Of a stretch of DNA of 64,000 nt, positions 34,118-45,599 are shown piece after piece; position 1 is the first letter of the stretch; every line of letters starts with the position of its first letter. This stretch comes from Ceratothoa steindachneri (taxonomy: Eukaryota > Arthropoda > Malacostraca > Isopoda > Cymothoidae), in the NCBI GenBank assembly GCA_963969495.1, contig OZ018317.1, positions 30,710,503 to 30,774,502 on the forward strand. Reading direction: 5' to 3'. Made by a program: the position numbers and the translations under genes. A model generated the notes under the pieces. That model was given only the letters and a program-made list of their open reading frames with translations. It had not been told where the DNA came from and made no database searches.

Positions 34118-35815
34118 TCACCAGTTGAGGGGGCAATGTACACTGTGGACATCGGCTCCGGCGGAAGCGAAGGAATGACTTGGCTGACAGGATCGCATGT
34201 TTTCTGATAGGTCAGGGAAATTAGACTCCGCTTGGAAGCTAGTTCTAAACATTAGAGGAAAGCCCTTGGAGCCAAAGGAAGACTTCAGATCCGAATTTGT
34301 GTAAGGCGATTGAGGGTTGAATATGATGTAGAGATGTACACGGCACAGCAAAAAGTCCATTTTAAACTGTACCAAGGCACTGTAAAGACTTAGTAACGAG
34401 CAGCGGTCAGTTATCCATGTAGTGTGGGGCAGATAACTGTAGAGGTTGATAGTGAAGCGGGTGGCAGAAAAAAGGGCAGTGGCGGATCTAGGATGAAAAT
34501 TGGGGGTGGAGGGGGCTAATCTGAATTCATCCCTCTAAGTAGTCTGAGAAAAGGGCATTTATCATTAATGATGTTTATCTTACAAAACATTGATAATAAA
34601 TACTTGTATCTCACACAGGAGTGAGCACTAACTCTCTCAGATCCTAATCTTTTTTACACATCAGAAAATTAGCAGTTTTAGTTTTGGGACATCAGCTAAG
34701 GTATAATACTGAAGGTATTATAGCAATGCCCTCTGGCATTCCTATAAAATATTAAATTTATCAATATTGCATAAGCATACTTTCTTTTTTAAATTCAATG
34801 TAAAATTATCCATTATAAATAATCGATCCAAAATCTCAAATATTTTGTAAAATATAATTGCCATAAAAAAATCATTCGCTAAAATAAATTCTTTTGGCAA
34901 CACTTACTTTTACCAACACAGACAAACGAACGCACGCCTTTAGCTGCCCGCTTTCAAGCAGTCACCCATCCATTCGTGCTCTACTTTACTTCGAATCAAG
35001 ATCCAAATTCAGAGTCCATCATAGTTACTTTACCACATCATAGTTACCATATTTTAATAATTATAATTACCACATAGTTACCACATCATAGTTTACCACA
35101 TCATATTTACCATATCATAGTTACCATATTTTAATCATCATAATTACTACATATTACAACATCTTAGTTACTTTACATACCTTACATTCATTCTACTTTT
35201 CTTTACTTCCATACACTGCATTAAGTTGTATTCCTTAGCTATTCTCAATTTAATTATATCATTCATCCATATAATTATAATAACCGCTCACTAGTTATTT
35301 CCTAATTCAATTCTCTCATTGTGCATTCGTTGATTTTTTAAATATATTTATTTTGTTTATTTTATGTTTTTCATACAAACCTAGTTCAGAAGTTTTTTAA
35401 ATTCATTTCACGTCAGTCGTTAGGCCTAAATATTAGCAGACGACTATTCCATCCAAATTCAACAAATTTAGGGTAATTGTTTTCAATTAGCTATCTAGGC
35501 TGATTTATTAACTAAAATCAATTCCACTACTAACCAAATACCATAGTATAATACTGTATTATATAAGATGCATTCGATCGCAACGGTTTAAAAAAAATGT
35601 ATAATATATATTATATATTATTACATAACTTTGAATAGCAGAATACAAGTATGACTTTAAAAGGAAATATAGACATAAACGTTTTGAAATTTTGGGGTTT
35701 CAGCCCCTTAACCTCGCCCCCTTGGATTCGGGGCTGGCATTGAGGTAGGAAATGTGAGATTTACATGAAAACTTCTCATCCCAAATGAGGCCTTGAAATC
35801 TGATTGCTTGTTTCT
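34118..35815 (-). pseudogene. LINE RT thumb fragment split by an insertion
   Basis: The upstream piece (about 35815-35745) reads IRFQGLIWDEKFSCKSHISYL, matching the FLGLIFD-KLSW-HI thumb block of Jockey/I LINEs. The downstream piece (34470-34118) reads TTWITDRCSLLSLYSALV, then QFKMD, corresponding to the W-ADR-LL-LYRALI-SKLDYG block. In an intact LINE they are about 15-20 residues apart; here 1.26 kb lies between. The final 34300-34118 part is out of frame. Confidence 0.6.
34484..35741. mobile_element. Candidate non-autonomous DNA element (about 1.26 kb) in the LINE fragment
   Basis: The left end reads CAGTGGCGGATCTAGG and then GGGGGTGGAGGGGGCT. The right end, on the other strand, reads CAATGCCAGCCCCGAATCC and then AAGGGGGCGAGGTTAAGG. 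The ends are similar over about 40 bp. The interior is AT-rich with no coding frame and with a CATAGTTACCA-type repetition around 35025-35170. I could not find a clean target duplication, so the superfamily is open. Confidence 0.5.
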
Positions 35816-36458
35816 CCAATATGGGTGACCAGGATCTAAATAAAGATGGTATGTTGACAAGTCATAGTGGCTGGGCTAAAAGAGGAAACAAGAAGACAAG
35901 AAGGAGGAGAAGAAGATAATATCTAAGATGTCGTTTACCCAAGGCCTGCCTTGATGGTGAGTCGGACTCTTTTGGCAACCGCCAAAAGAAACTTATCGAC
36001 GTATAAAATAATTAGGAATTCATCAAAGTATGATGCTGATGGAACCGGGAAGTAAATGGATGTGTTCATAAAAAAGAAAAGAGGATGACACTCTAGAAAA
36101 GAGGATGACGCTCATGAAGAACCTAACAAACTTTGGAGTGATGATTTGCGAAAAATGGGAAATAAATATGAACAGGAATCAACGAAGTTCAAAAGAATGT
36201 AAACTAGAGATAATAAAGTAATGAATCGTCGTGCCATAGGCTTTTTAGATGTTGTAAATTGCAGCCAGTGAGACTCTCCTGAACGTCGTGGCTAAAGCGG
36301 GAAACAGAATCGGAACGCAGCAGAATTAGCGGAAGCTATCCTGAGTCAGGGAACAGGAAATGGGATTCGGCATGGACGATGACTCCTGAAGCCATCTTCC
36401 TCCCTGCGATCTTGCATGAACTGTTAGACATGATTATTGGGGTTAGATCAAATGTACA
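35816..36458. other. No recognised gene
   Basis: Unremarkable sequence with short frames only. Confidence 0.5.
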
Positions 36459-36459
36459 G

Positions 36460-36879
36460 CCCAGCCAAAAGTTTTCGGAACCCTCAAAATTTTAGGAAAT
36501 TAGATAAATACAGGGTGGTAATGTTTTTATTTGCATGTCAATATGAATATAATAGTTAGATAAGGATGATCTCTCACAGATTTGAGAGAAAATCAATAAT
36601 CGTCAGTTTCAGAGCCATAAACTTCTCAACCAGTACCTTATATAGGGTTTATATGGGTCTAAATTAAGAGTCTGCGCAGGCCAGTTTATTCCGTCAATAA
36701 ATTCAATATTCGAGAACTGCTTCACCGTCTTTTATGTGCCACGCAATATTGTTCTGCATGGAAACAGGTTCACGTAATCCAAATATTCGAAGAAAGAGGA
36801 TCACATGTTCCTGAAACAGATTTTTGAATACCGCAGCGTTTACTTTGCCATGTGCAGGCTTCACGGCCGAGCTCCATAT

Positions 36880-36880
<1 letters not shown>
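36460..36880 (-). pseudogene. Tc1-like transposase C-terminus with one terminal repeat
   Basis: At 36460 a TA precedes CAGCCCAGCCAAAAGTTTTCGG, a typical Tc1-family terminal repeat. On the minus strand the sequence up to 36880 encodes a decayed FQEHVI and PVSMQNNIAWH (the D-N-A-P-C-H catalytic block) and a WPAQ-x-x-LN-P remnant of the WPPQSPDLNPIE box. It ends at the (TA)n tract at 36882-36939, so the N-terminal half is lost. Translation is broken throughout. Confidence 0.6.

Positions 36881-36881
<1 letters not shown>

Positions 36882-36939
<58 letters not shown>
36882..36939. repeat. (TA)n microsatellite
   Basis: Pure TA run that marks the broken end of the Tc1-like fragment. Confidence 0.95.
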
Positions 36940-36942
<3 letters not shown>

Positions 36943-37903
36943 TTGGAATTTATATATGTACGTTTATTTCTATGTATGTTTGTTCATTTTGTTAGATGTG
37001 TACTTCTCTGCCTCTCCATTTTTACTCCTGACCTCCCTTTTAATCTCCCTCTGTGATCGTATCTTCCTCCTTAATTGTTTTGGGGTTATTTTCAATCTTC
37101 TAGGCCAGCGGTTCTCAACGCGGAGGCCATGACCCCCAAGGGAGCTATAACGAGCGGTTAAAAATGATAAATTTCTAAATAAAGTTAGGAATTTGAATTA
37201 AAAAAAAAACTTGCATCACTCATTTTGTTATGTAAAACAAAATTTTTATTTTTAATTGTTTATATCGACAATAAAATTCTAATTTACATAATTAATGGTG
37301 CAATTAAAGAAACACATGACTGAATGGTTAATGGCAAAATTCAATCACCAAATGGTTGTACATGTTTATTGTAGGTTTTACAATTACCCTGTTGTATTTT
37401 TTGAATATTTATTTTAAGGAAGATATGTTAATTGAAAAATCGCAGTGATAAACATTGTTTGTACTATATACAATAAGTGACATTCTTAGCTGCATTTTGT
37501 GCAATACATTTACACTTATATGTTTTATAGTTAATCCTTGGATGGACTAAATATTTTTATCACAAAATGGGACTAAAGGGGTCAAAGTGGCCCCCACTCA
37601 ATCTGCGGGGAAAACAATAGTTTTATGAAGAAATATAATATAAAAACCTATTTTAATGTTAAAACAAACATTTTAGGAGCATAGTAACATTGTATTTAAT
37701 TAACAAAAATACTACATTCGTTAATAAAATTGAGTTTATTGTAGACTGTCGAAATTCACGGTAATTTAAGGTAAATTTAGCTGACATTAAAATTACATAT
37801 GCTTAAAATCTCCAAACAACTTTATTAAAATAAATAAATAAGTTATAAGGTTATCTGTATGAATTATTACTATGACAGAATATAATTATTACTGTATTAA
37901 TAA

Positions 37904-40204
37904 CACAGGGAAACAATTTTAATCACATTTTCTGGTGACTTAGATTTATCTTCCAATTTTAATTCGTTTTTTCGTGCTGATTTCAAATATATAATCCATT
38001 TTTACCTACATGCTATAGTTATTCTGTAATTTTTATTTTCTCGTTTCCCCGAAAACTGCCCTCCGGACGGACAGAGAGGGTGCTTGTAGAAAGCAAATAC
38101 TTCACAGTACATAGTGTTATTGTGCAAAATATTGACATTATTGTTTCTCTTTGGGGGGCCCCTGGTAGAGTGATGGCTTAGTCAAGAGGAAATTGCGTTA
38201 ATGATCCAGACACCTTCTGCTACATATGTGGCTGTTACATGCTAGTTCGTCAAAGGCGCAATATTTTAAACTTTGTGATCCACACTTATAAGGCATATTT
38301 TGATGTTTCTCTTGGCGATCAAGATAAGAAGTGGGCCCCACATGCTGTTTGCCATAGTTGTGTGGAACGTCTTTGTGAGTAGATGAAAGGAAAGAGAAAT
38401 GGCCTTCCTTTTGGAATCCTCATGGTGTGGCGAGAGCCAAATGATCATGTATCGGTCTGTTATTTCTGTCAAGAGAATACTAAAGGGATTGGCAAGAAAA
38501 ATCGGCACAAGATCGACTACCCCAACATTCCCTCGGCGATCCGGCCAGTACCTCATTCTGAGTCTTTACCAGTTTCGATTTTCAGTGGATATGCTTCCTC
38601 CGAGGATGAAAATGATGTACCTGATATGGAGGTCCACGAAATGGATTCAGAGTCTGCAGATTCATCATCAGATGTTTCAATCAAGAAGATTTGAATGACT
38701 TGATACGTGATTCGGAGCTCTCCAAGAAAGCTGCAGAACTTTTAGCCTCCAGGTTGAGTGAAAGACATATGCTTGACAGGTCGGTATGGGTATCATATTA
38801 CCGAACAAAGGAGAGTACATTTGTTAAGTATTTCTCTGAGGAAAAACAACTTGTATACTGCCACGATGTTCCTGGTCTGTTTCCCGAGTTGGGACTTGGC
38901 ACCTATAGCCCTGCTAAGTGGAGACTCTTTTTGGATATCTCCAAGCGTAACCTCAAGTGTTTCCTTTTGCATAATGGCAATGACTTTGGTGCAGTTCCTC
39001 TCGGTCGCTCTGTCCATCTGCGAGAAACTTACGATGACATAAGAATGGTCATGGATTTACTTAAGTACTATGAACACAATTGGCTCATATGTGTAGACCT
39101 TAAGATGGTCAACTTCCTCCTTGGCCAACAGAAGGGATATACAAAGTTTCCATGCTATATCTGTATGTGGGACAGTCGAGCCCGTGACAAACACTGGTCC
39201 CCAAAAGATTGGCCAGTTCGGGAAACTTTGGAAACAGGAATGCCAAACATTGTTAATGAGCCAATCGTGAATCGAGGGAAGATCGTTTTCCCTCCACTTC
39301 ATCTCAAACTGGGGGTGATGAAGCAGTATGTCAAGGCGTTGAGCACTGACAATGATTGTTTTCAGTACATAGTATCGGCGTTTCCTGCTTTGTCATACGA
39401 AAAAATAAAATCAGGAGTATTTGATGATCCTCGAATCCGAAGACTTCTGAGGGATTCTAGATTCATGAACAACATGAATGAAAAAGAGAAGTTAGCCTGC
39501 TAGCTCTCATTTTCTGCCGTTGTTCGTAACTTCTTGGGAAACAAAAAAGCGCATTACTACGAGGATCTGGTTACTAATATGCTTTTAACATATCGTGATC
39601 TGGGATGCAACATGAATGTGAAGCTGCATTTCCTAAAGAGTCACCTTGACCGATTCCCAGAAAATCTGGGAGCCGTGAGCGACCAACAAGGGGAATGCTT
39701 CCTTCAGGATTTGATGACGATGGAAGAGCGCTACCAAGGTCACTGGGTTAGACACATGATGGCGGACTACTGCTGGACGATTAGAAGAGATCAACCAGAG
39801 AAGACTTACAAGAGAAAGAGTTATAAACGCAAATATTTTCCCGATTGAAATCGAGAAGAGGTCCTCTAGCCTGATGTACGGTCATCAATAAATTAGCATC
39901 TATATGATTACAGTATTTGTAATCCTAATGTGTAAATTAAAGTTTCTTCTCATATGTAATAAAATGTTTGTGCAAAAAAAAACCTGTTTTACTATAAATA
40001 ACGCAAAATGATGATTCAAAATTCCTTCAGGGCATGATGATAGGCGTGATAAAATGAAAATGATTGTATAATATTAGTTATTGATATTACGAAAAATCTG
40101 TAGCATTTAGAGAGAATCTGATTTCAGATTTGAATTCAGTATGCTCGAATTAGGTAGGAAAATGTACTTTCGTCAATTCACCAAATACAGGGTGTTCCCC
40201 AATG
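37904..40204 (+). mobile_element. CACNGGG-family DNA transposon, copy B (2,301 bp)
   Basis: The left end is CACAGGGAAACA (37904-37915). The right end, on the other strand, is CATTGGGGAACA (40193-40204), 9 of 12 identical. TAA flanks both sides (37901-37903, 40205-40207), as in copy A. The length differs from copy A by three bases. The 5' region keeps a GTGCTGATTTCAAAT block that parallels GCATGCTGATTCCAAAT of copy A. The 3' region keeps TTCAGATTTGAATTCAGTATGC beside the parallel ATCAGATTTGGATTCAGC of copy A. Confidence 0.82.
38173..39848 (+). pseudogene. CACNGGG-family transposase-like protein, copy B
   Basis: The ATG at 38173 is followed by a stop at codon 3. The N-terminal zinc region (FCYICG, APHAVCHSC) ends at a TAG (38380-38382) where copy A has Trp. 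Then come an MVWREPN block, CYFCQE, an acidic stretch, a frameshift near 38670, LNDLIRDSELSKKAAELLAS, CVDLKMVNFLLGQQKGYTK, CYICMWDSRARDKHW, FPPLHLKLGVMKQYVKAL, an in-frame stop from a three-base insertion (39502-39504), YRDLGCNMNVKLHFLKSHL, LGAVSDQQGECFLQDL and MMADYCW. The alignment with copy A is continuous end to end. Copy B keeps the second Cys of the DCYFC and C-x2-C pairs that copy A has lost, so it helps define the zinc sites. Confidence 0.8.
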
Positions 40205-40984
40205 TAATTTATTGCCTACAGATGATTTTTCTTTCGTAGTTGTTGAAAATGACGATGATACTATACTTATTGTATTTTCAAACAATTACGTCATTTTAGC
40301 GAATTTTATTAATCTTGTTTTTTTGTGCTAAAATATGTATTGCACTATTCTTCTCATTATTCCAATTGAAGTAGTGCTTGTCAAAGGAGGAGTGTTCTTG
40401 TGACAAAATATTCATCACTTGTCATATTTATCTGTCGTTCATTATCATTCTTTTGTCTTTATTACTTGACTTGTCATTATTTTCCCTAGATTGACGATGG
40501 GTAGGTACTAGTGTTAATAAAGAAGCGGAAGTACAGTGAAGAGTACATTAACTACGGATTTACATCAATCCTCGTTCTTGCTTGTTCTCCCTTGTGTGAA
40601 ACACTACACAGCAAGCCTGTACATTTACTCACAGATATCTTCTGGAAGAGGTTATTTTGTCTGTGGACCAGCTTCATATTACCACTTTGGTTTTGTGAAC
40701 TACCTGGTTGGTTTACTAGTTTTGAAGAACTGACTGCATAGTAAAGCTCTGTAATTGTATTTTGCCACTAGCCATTCCATAAGTTAAAATACATTCAAAC
40801 TTTCTAATAATTCATCGCCAATAATTTTGTAGCAAACGCCATCTTCCCAAGATGGCAATCCTCAAATCACGGTAACCCATTTGCAATTCTATTTCCCAAA
40901 CTGATTATATTAAATATCATTTTATAAATCAATTTTATAATAAAAATACAAGTGTGTGTATGCATTATCATAACAAAATCCTAT

Positions 40985-42690
40985 AATCTCAACTAAAAAA
41001 AATACAACAATATTGTTACTTATGGACGCTGAACTTTTCAAGTTTTGTTGGTTTGTGGTCTGTGCACAAAGTAACATGGCTCCCCTCAATCATGTGCCTG
41101 AAATGGATCGCAGCAAGATAAGCCACAAGTAGTTCCCTGTCTATGTGGAATATGCTTGCTGCGTCTTGCTTAATTTGTTCGAGAAAAAGGTTACTGTTGC
41201 GATAATTCATTCACCATGTGGTGAAGGGCAGCACCTGCCGAGTATTGGGAGCAGTCCGTCGCCAATTGATATGGTGAGTCAGTGGGAGTGGGTGACAGAG
41301 CTTGACGGAGTTAATTAGAGCTACTCTAGTGTTATTGAATGCTTCTCGCGCAATATCGCTCAATTCAAGCTCAACCACCTTGGGTTGCAGACCTGCGAGC
41401 TCAGTCAGCGGGGCTGCAATCGCGGCAAAATTTGGAATCATTCTCCTATAGTAGCCTAACATGCCCAAATATAGTCGCAGTTCCTTATAGTCTTTTTGTA
41501 ATTGTATGTTCTTATTTTTATTAGCTGGTGGACAAATTTCCGTAGCCGAAATATGGTGTCCTAGAAAGTCAATCTCTTCCTACGCAAAAGCGCACTTTTC
41601 CATGGATACTCGTAGATTTTTTTTTACCAGGATTCTGAATATTTGATCCAAATGGTAATCCAAATTTTCCAAAAATATCAGGATGTCGTCTATATATACA
41701 AAAATAAACTCTAATTCCAGAAACAGGTTATCCATGTGACGCTAGAAGGTCCAACTCGCATTCTTGAGGCTAAAGGTTAATTTTATATACTCCCATAACC
41801 CAAATGCAGTTACCACCGCAGTTTTCTCTATGTCCGCCGGGTTCATTGGGATCTGATGGTAAGAACGAACCAAATCCAACCAGGAGAGAATTGTTTTCCC
41901 ATGAAAGTGGTTTGTTACACTTTGTATTCTCGGTAACGGATATCTGTTGGGCTTCGTGATTGCATTAATTGCACGAAAATCACCGACCATTCTATAATAG
42001 AACAACGTTTTCTTCGGGACCATGTGAATCGGCGAGGCCGACGGTGATTTCGACGGACGCACAACCCCCTGCTTCAATAGTGTCTCGAGTGTTGCTTTGG
42101 CAACTTGTAGTTTCTCTATTGAAAGAGGCCATGATCGTGCGAAGGTTGGTGGTGCACTGCTTGTCTCAAATGTATATGCCACGGAGTTAAGCGACTGTGG
42201 GGCGGGATTAGTAGGCGCGGGGCTGTACAGAGCTTCATACTTCTCCAATACGGCCTTGCAACTGGACGGCAGATGCTGGAGGCTTTAATAATATATAGTG
42301 CCAACGCAGGTTCCCTGGATTGTTTTACTTCCGACGAGCTTAGTTTGATTATCGAGAAGGACGCCGCGCGCACAGTCCACTAAATAATTAAAGGGCCCCA
42401 GAAAGTCAATCCCTAATAAGGGCGATGTGGTATCCTCGACCACAAATGACAACTCAAATGCCTGGTGAAGGCTAGGAATAACCATATCCGCGTGTATTTC
42501 GTCGTGCACTTTTATTTTTCGACCCTTAGCCGTTGTAATGCTTACACTGGAATCAGGTATTTCACACGTTCGAACCAAATTAGCCGGAATCATGGATACA
42601 CTTGCCGTATCGATTAAAAATTCGAACTTTATCTTATCTAATCTCACGGTGTAGGAGAATAAGGAGAGATAAAAGGAATCCCAATCATCC
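40985..42690 (-). pseudogene. E3: Gypsy fragment with protease, RT and start of RNase H
   Basis: Conventional Gypsy order on the minus strand. The protease (about 42660-42290) has FEFLIDTASVSMIP (DTA where DTG is expected) and LLGIDFLGPF. RT (42248-41550) has LLKQGVVRPSKSPSASPIH, FRMVGDFRAINA-type RMVGDFRAIN, WLDLVRSYHQIP, VYIDDILIF (YIDD at 41682-41699) and DFLGHHIS. The connection (41468-41211) has LGYYRRMIPNFAAIAAPL. RNase H (41210-41016) has RELLVAYLAAIHFRHMIEG and TDHKP. Frameshifts and stops occur throughout. No integrase follows, so the 3' part is missing. The 5' edge abuts the E2 LTR. Confidence 0.8.
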
Positions 42691-43474
42691 CTGAGTTCGC
42701 CGTTGGCCACTCTAAATTCGTCTGCCCTATATACTGCGAAATTTAGTACAATAGAAAGACCATCGAGACTTCTCGCTTTGGGCCCTTATTGCGACCCAAG
42801 GCAATTAAGGAAGTATGTTGGCGATGAATCTCTCCCCGTCTAGATAATTTCAGGGTATATATAAGACATCTCAGAGTTCACATGCAGATTGTGTCTCGTC
42901 CATAAAAGAATTGAGTGATTGCCGAAGAGATAGTTTTATGCACGCTTCAACCCTTCTCACCACGTCTTCGGATTTTAAGGATCGGAAAAGCCATCCCCGA
43001 AGCACCCTCCTTTTGTCTCTTAAGGATAAAATGCCCCTAACTTCAGTTTCCGAAGTTGGATTGAGTGTCTCGTGAGACGCCAGCAAGTTCAAGGTCGAAC
43101 TTACCTACCTGGTCCTACACGCCGCACATCAAGGTAAAAGGGATTTAACCCCCTTACCGCATATCCTTTGCTCTAGAACTTGCATAATTGTAAAATCATT
43201 ACTTAATTAATTATCCCTCAGTTCAAACTTAATTGATAGTGTTAATCATCTTAGCAGTTAACCGTCAATATTTAATTGCATTGCTATTTAACTTGCCTTA
43301 TATGTATATGTAATCTTTAGTTCTATTAAAGTTTGTTGCCGTGTTTGAATATTCCTTGGCCTAGCAACTGTGCATTTAAAGCACTCTTAGAACCATCCCC
43401 AGGTGGAGCCTTAATTTCGGTGGGCCAGTAGGCCAGTGTGCGTATAGCCGCGTACACCTGGTCATACCACGACA
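42690..43474 (+). repeat. E2 5' LTR
   Basis: It aligns with the 3' LTR from CTCTAAATTCGTCTGC onward and ends CATACCACGACA. The first approximately 50 bases, TGTCTTTCTG onward, are missing, so the left junction with E3 is not the original insertion edge. Some internal segments of the 3' LTR are absent here. Confidence 0.75.
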
Positions 43475-43930
43475 TAAAACTGGCGTCAGGTATTTAGGTT
43501 TGTAAAAGATTCCACCCTACCTGATCTTTTGCTATTTCCTTAAAGATCATTATTTCCACTCTAAACAGTTGCAAGTGTCAAGAATATTCAAACAAAAATA
43601 ATAGAACATTTTTTTAATAGCCAATTATATTTTTTTTAGTTAGGCTTATTTACAAGGGTCAAGATACCACTAATTAAACGGCAAGAATAGCCACCAAATT
43701 TGGTTTTGCTGTGGTAAAATTACCAGAAGACTCAGTCCTGAGTCAGGTTCCCTCGTTAGTTATTTTCTTTTTCTGGTGTGCATAATTAATTGGAATTTTT
43801 AGTAAGTTGGAGTTTTTGTTGGGGGGGGGGGTTAATTGTTAATTACAAGTAGGTGAGATTTGTTAGGAAGAGCCTTACTTGTTCTGGAAATCTTTCTCGT
43901 GTGCCGGAAGACGAACGCAGCATATTCAGG

Positions 43931-44744
43931 ATGTCTTCGTTCGATCGTTTTCTTAAGCAGGTAGGCTCTTAGGACTATCAGGAAAGGATTTAATCGCTTA
44001 CATTCAGGAGGAAGAACGAAACGAAAGGGCAGAACAAGCAGAGGAAGAAGCAGAAGAAAGGAAAGAATAAGCACAGAGGAAGCAGAAGAAAGTTCAGAAC
44101 AAGCACACAGAGAAGCAGAAGATAGAGAACAAATACGACATCACGAGAGAGAATTGATCCGTGATCATGTCGAAATGACTTCTGTGGGATCACGTAACCA
44201 TCAGACACAACCAGCCTTGTTAAAACTCCCCGCGTATAGAGACGGAGAAGATTGTTGTTCTTATCTGACCCACTTTGAAAAAAAAATCGAAATCAACAAT
44301 TGGGATTTAAGATCAGATCGAGTTGCTCGTCTACTCCCCCTCTTAAATACTCGTCTGCGTGAAATCTTCATTTCTCTTCCCTCGAAAGCAACTCTGGATT
44401 ATTCAACCCTAAAAGCAGAGCTCTTCTCTGCTATTAATATAAATTCGGAGTTATATCGGGTTAGATTCCACTCGTCTAGGATACAGCCGGGACAAACGTT
44501 TACGCAATTTGGGTTCACCCTTCGCCGCAATTTACAGTTTTGGCTGGACTCCTCACAAGTGATTAACGACTATGAGTCATTAGTTGACTTTATTTTAAGG
44601 GATCAACTCATGGATACCCTTCCCCGAGAATTGAAAACCTTTGTAACAGATAGAAGAGCTTCTTCGTTTAAAGAGTGTGTAGAGGAAGCCGACCCTCACG
44701 CTTCCAGCCACGATCAAGAAGAGTCACCCCGTCCCCGAACATAA
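43931..44744 (+). pseudogene. E2 gag: coiled coil and SCAN-like capsid
   Basis: An ATG at 43931 (MSSFDRF) and a frameshift lead into GLSGKDLIAYIQEEERNERA, a Glu-rich coiled coil with a stop near 44069. The well-kept frame 44154-44744 follows: LLKLPAYRDGEDCCSYLTHF, RVARLLPLLNTRLREIFISL, ATLDYSTLKAELFSAININS, ELYRVRFHSSRIQPGQTFTQ, FWLDSSQVINDYESLVDFIL and RDQLMDTLPRELKTFVTDRR. This is the clearest view of the capsid in the window. The YSTLK, LYRVRF, RDQL and PRELKTFV sequence resembles SCAN domains. A stop near 44742 separates it from the knuckle. Confidence 0.8.
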
Positions 44745-45545
44745 GTTTGGGCCTAATAAGTTCCATGCTAAGAATAATGGTAGCTTCGTGAGGATTCAGG
44801 CGCCGCATAAGCCCAAGCCTTATCCTCAGCGTGAAGAAAAAGACATAAAGCCTCCAACATTTCCTTCTGCGCCGTCTCACTACCCGCGTAAACCCATCGT
44901 ATGCTTTACATGTGGCACCCCTGGTCACCTTAATTATAACTGCGCCCAGAACTCGCAGCTAAGAACCACCCGTAATCAACAGGTTCATCAGGTAACCGCT
45001 TCTCTTCCCCATAACTCTTCTGCCTCGTCATCGCAGTCGCCAGCTTCTCCCTCTCACTCGGTACAACAGGTAAATTTCCTGCTCAATAAGAGCTCCCCCG
45101 GTGGGCGCAAGTTTGAGAACGGCACGATAAATGGGTGCCGAGTGTCAACCCTTGTAAGAGACACGGGTTGCACATGCATAGTAGTCTCGGACAAGCTGTT
45201 GCCCCCAGTAAGTCTCCAGCATAAGAGAGTTGCGATCGTTCATGACATTTTAGGTTGTGCCACTAAGTTCCCTGTGGTAAAGTGCTACATACAGTTTAGT
45301 ATTTCACAGGATGAGCCGATGTAGTCGCCGCCCCGATAAGGTTCTGCTCTGTTCTTATCGGACAGAGCACGCAGCTCTCCCCAAACCCATCGCGCAACCA
45401 GTGATCACCAGGCCCCAAGCTGCGAAAGATACCGTTACCCCGGTACTTTTAACGTCCTCGTCAGCACCGGACGTCGAGTTATCCAGCAATGATCAGTTTA
45501 CTGAAGCTCAAAAGAATTGCCTTTCTTTGCAACCTCTGTAGGAGA
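44745..45545 (+). pseudogene. E2 nucleocapsid knuckle, protease and linker
   Basis: CFTCGTPGHLNYNC (about 44902-44943) is a C-x2-C-x4-H-x4-C knuckle. It follows a Lys/Pro-rich linker. The protease has FLLNKSSPGGRKFENGTING, LVRDTGCTCIVVSDKLLP (DTG active site, about 45160) and VAIVHDILGCATKFPVVKCY. A frame change near 45315 leads to IAQPVITRPQAAKD and QKNCLSLQPL, like E1 (PVAQPVISRAQAEK and ECLNLLPLCEK). Confidence 0.78.
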
Positions 45546-45599
45546 AGGCCAGGAAAAAGGAGCCCGAAACCGTTCGGGGAAATTTAAAGAAAACGGGAC

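Larger units (their letters stand above)
37106..40750 (+). mobile_element. Possible hAT (ZBED/FAM200-type) remains, split by CACNGGG-B
   Basis: CAGCGGTTCTCAACGCGG at 37106-37123 looks like the CAGNGGTTCTCAAC terminus common to many hAT elements. Beyond the nested insertion, a TTTTCCCTAG acceptor (about 40490) precedes a frame starting KKRKYSEEYINYGFTSI (about 40515-40566). This matches the usual N-terminus of ZBED5/FAM200-like hAT transposases, but the zinc-finger cysteines that should follow are not in frame. No right-hand terminus was found. Confidence 0.4.

Noticed and set aside
36805..37132. Hydrophobic frames as a membrane protein
   Set aside because: They depend on the (TA)n tract and on T-rich sequence. 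The region is Tc1 debris on the other strand.
42680..42710. Target duplication for E2
   Set aside because: The 5' LTR lacks its first approximately 50 bases and the 3' flank starts the Gypsy-B fragment, so no original flanks survive on either side.
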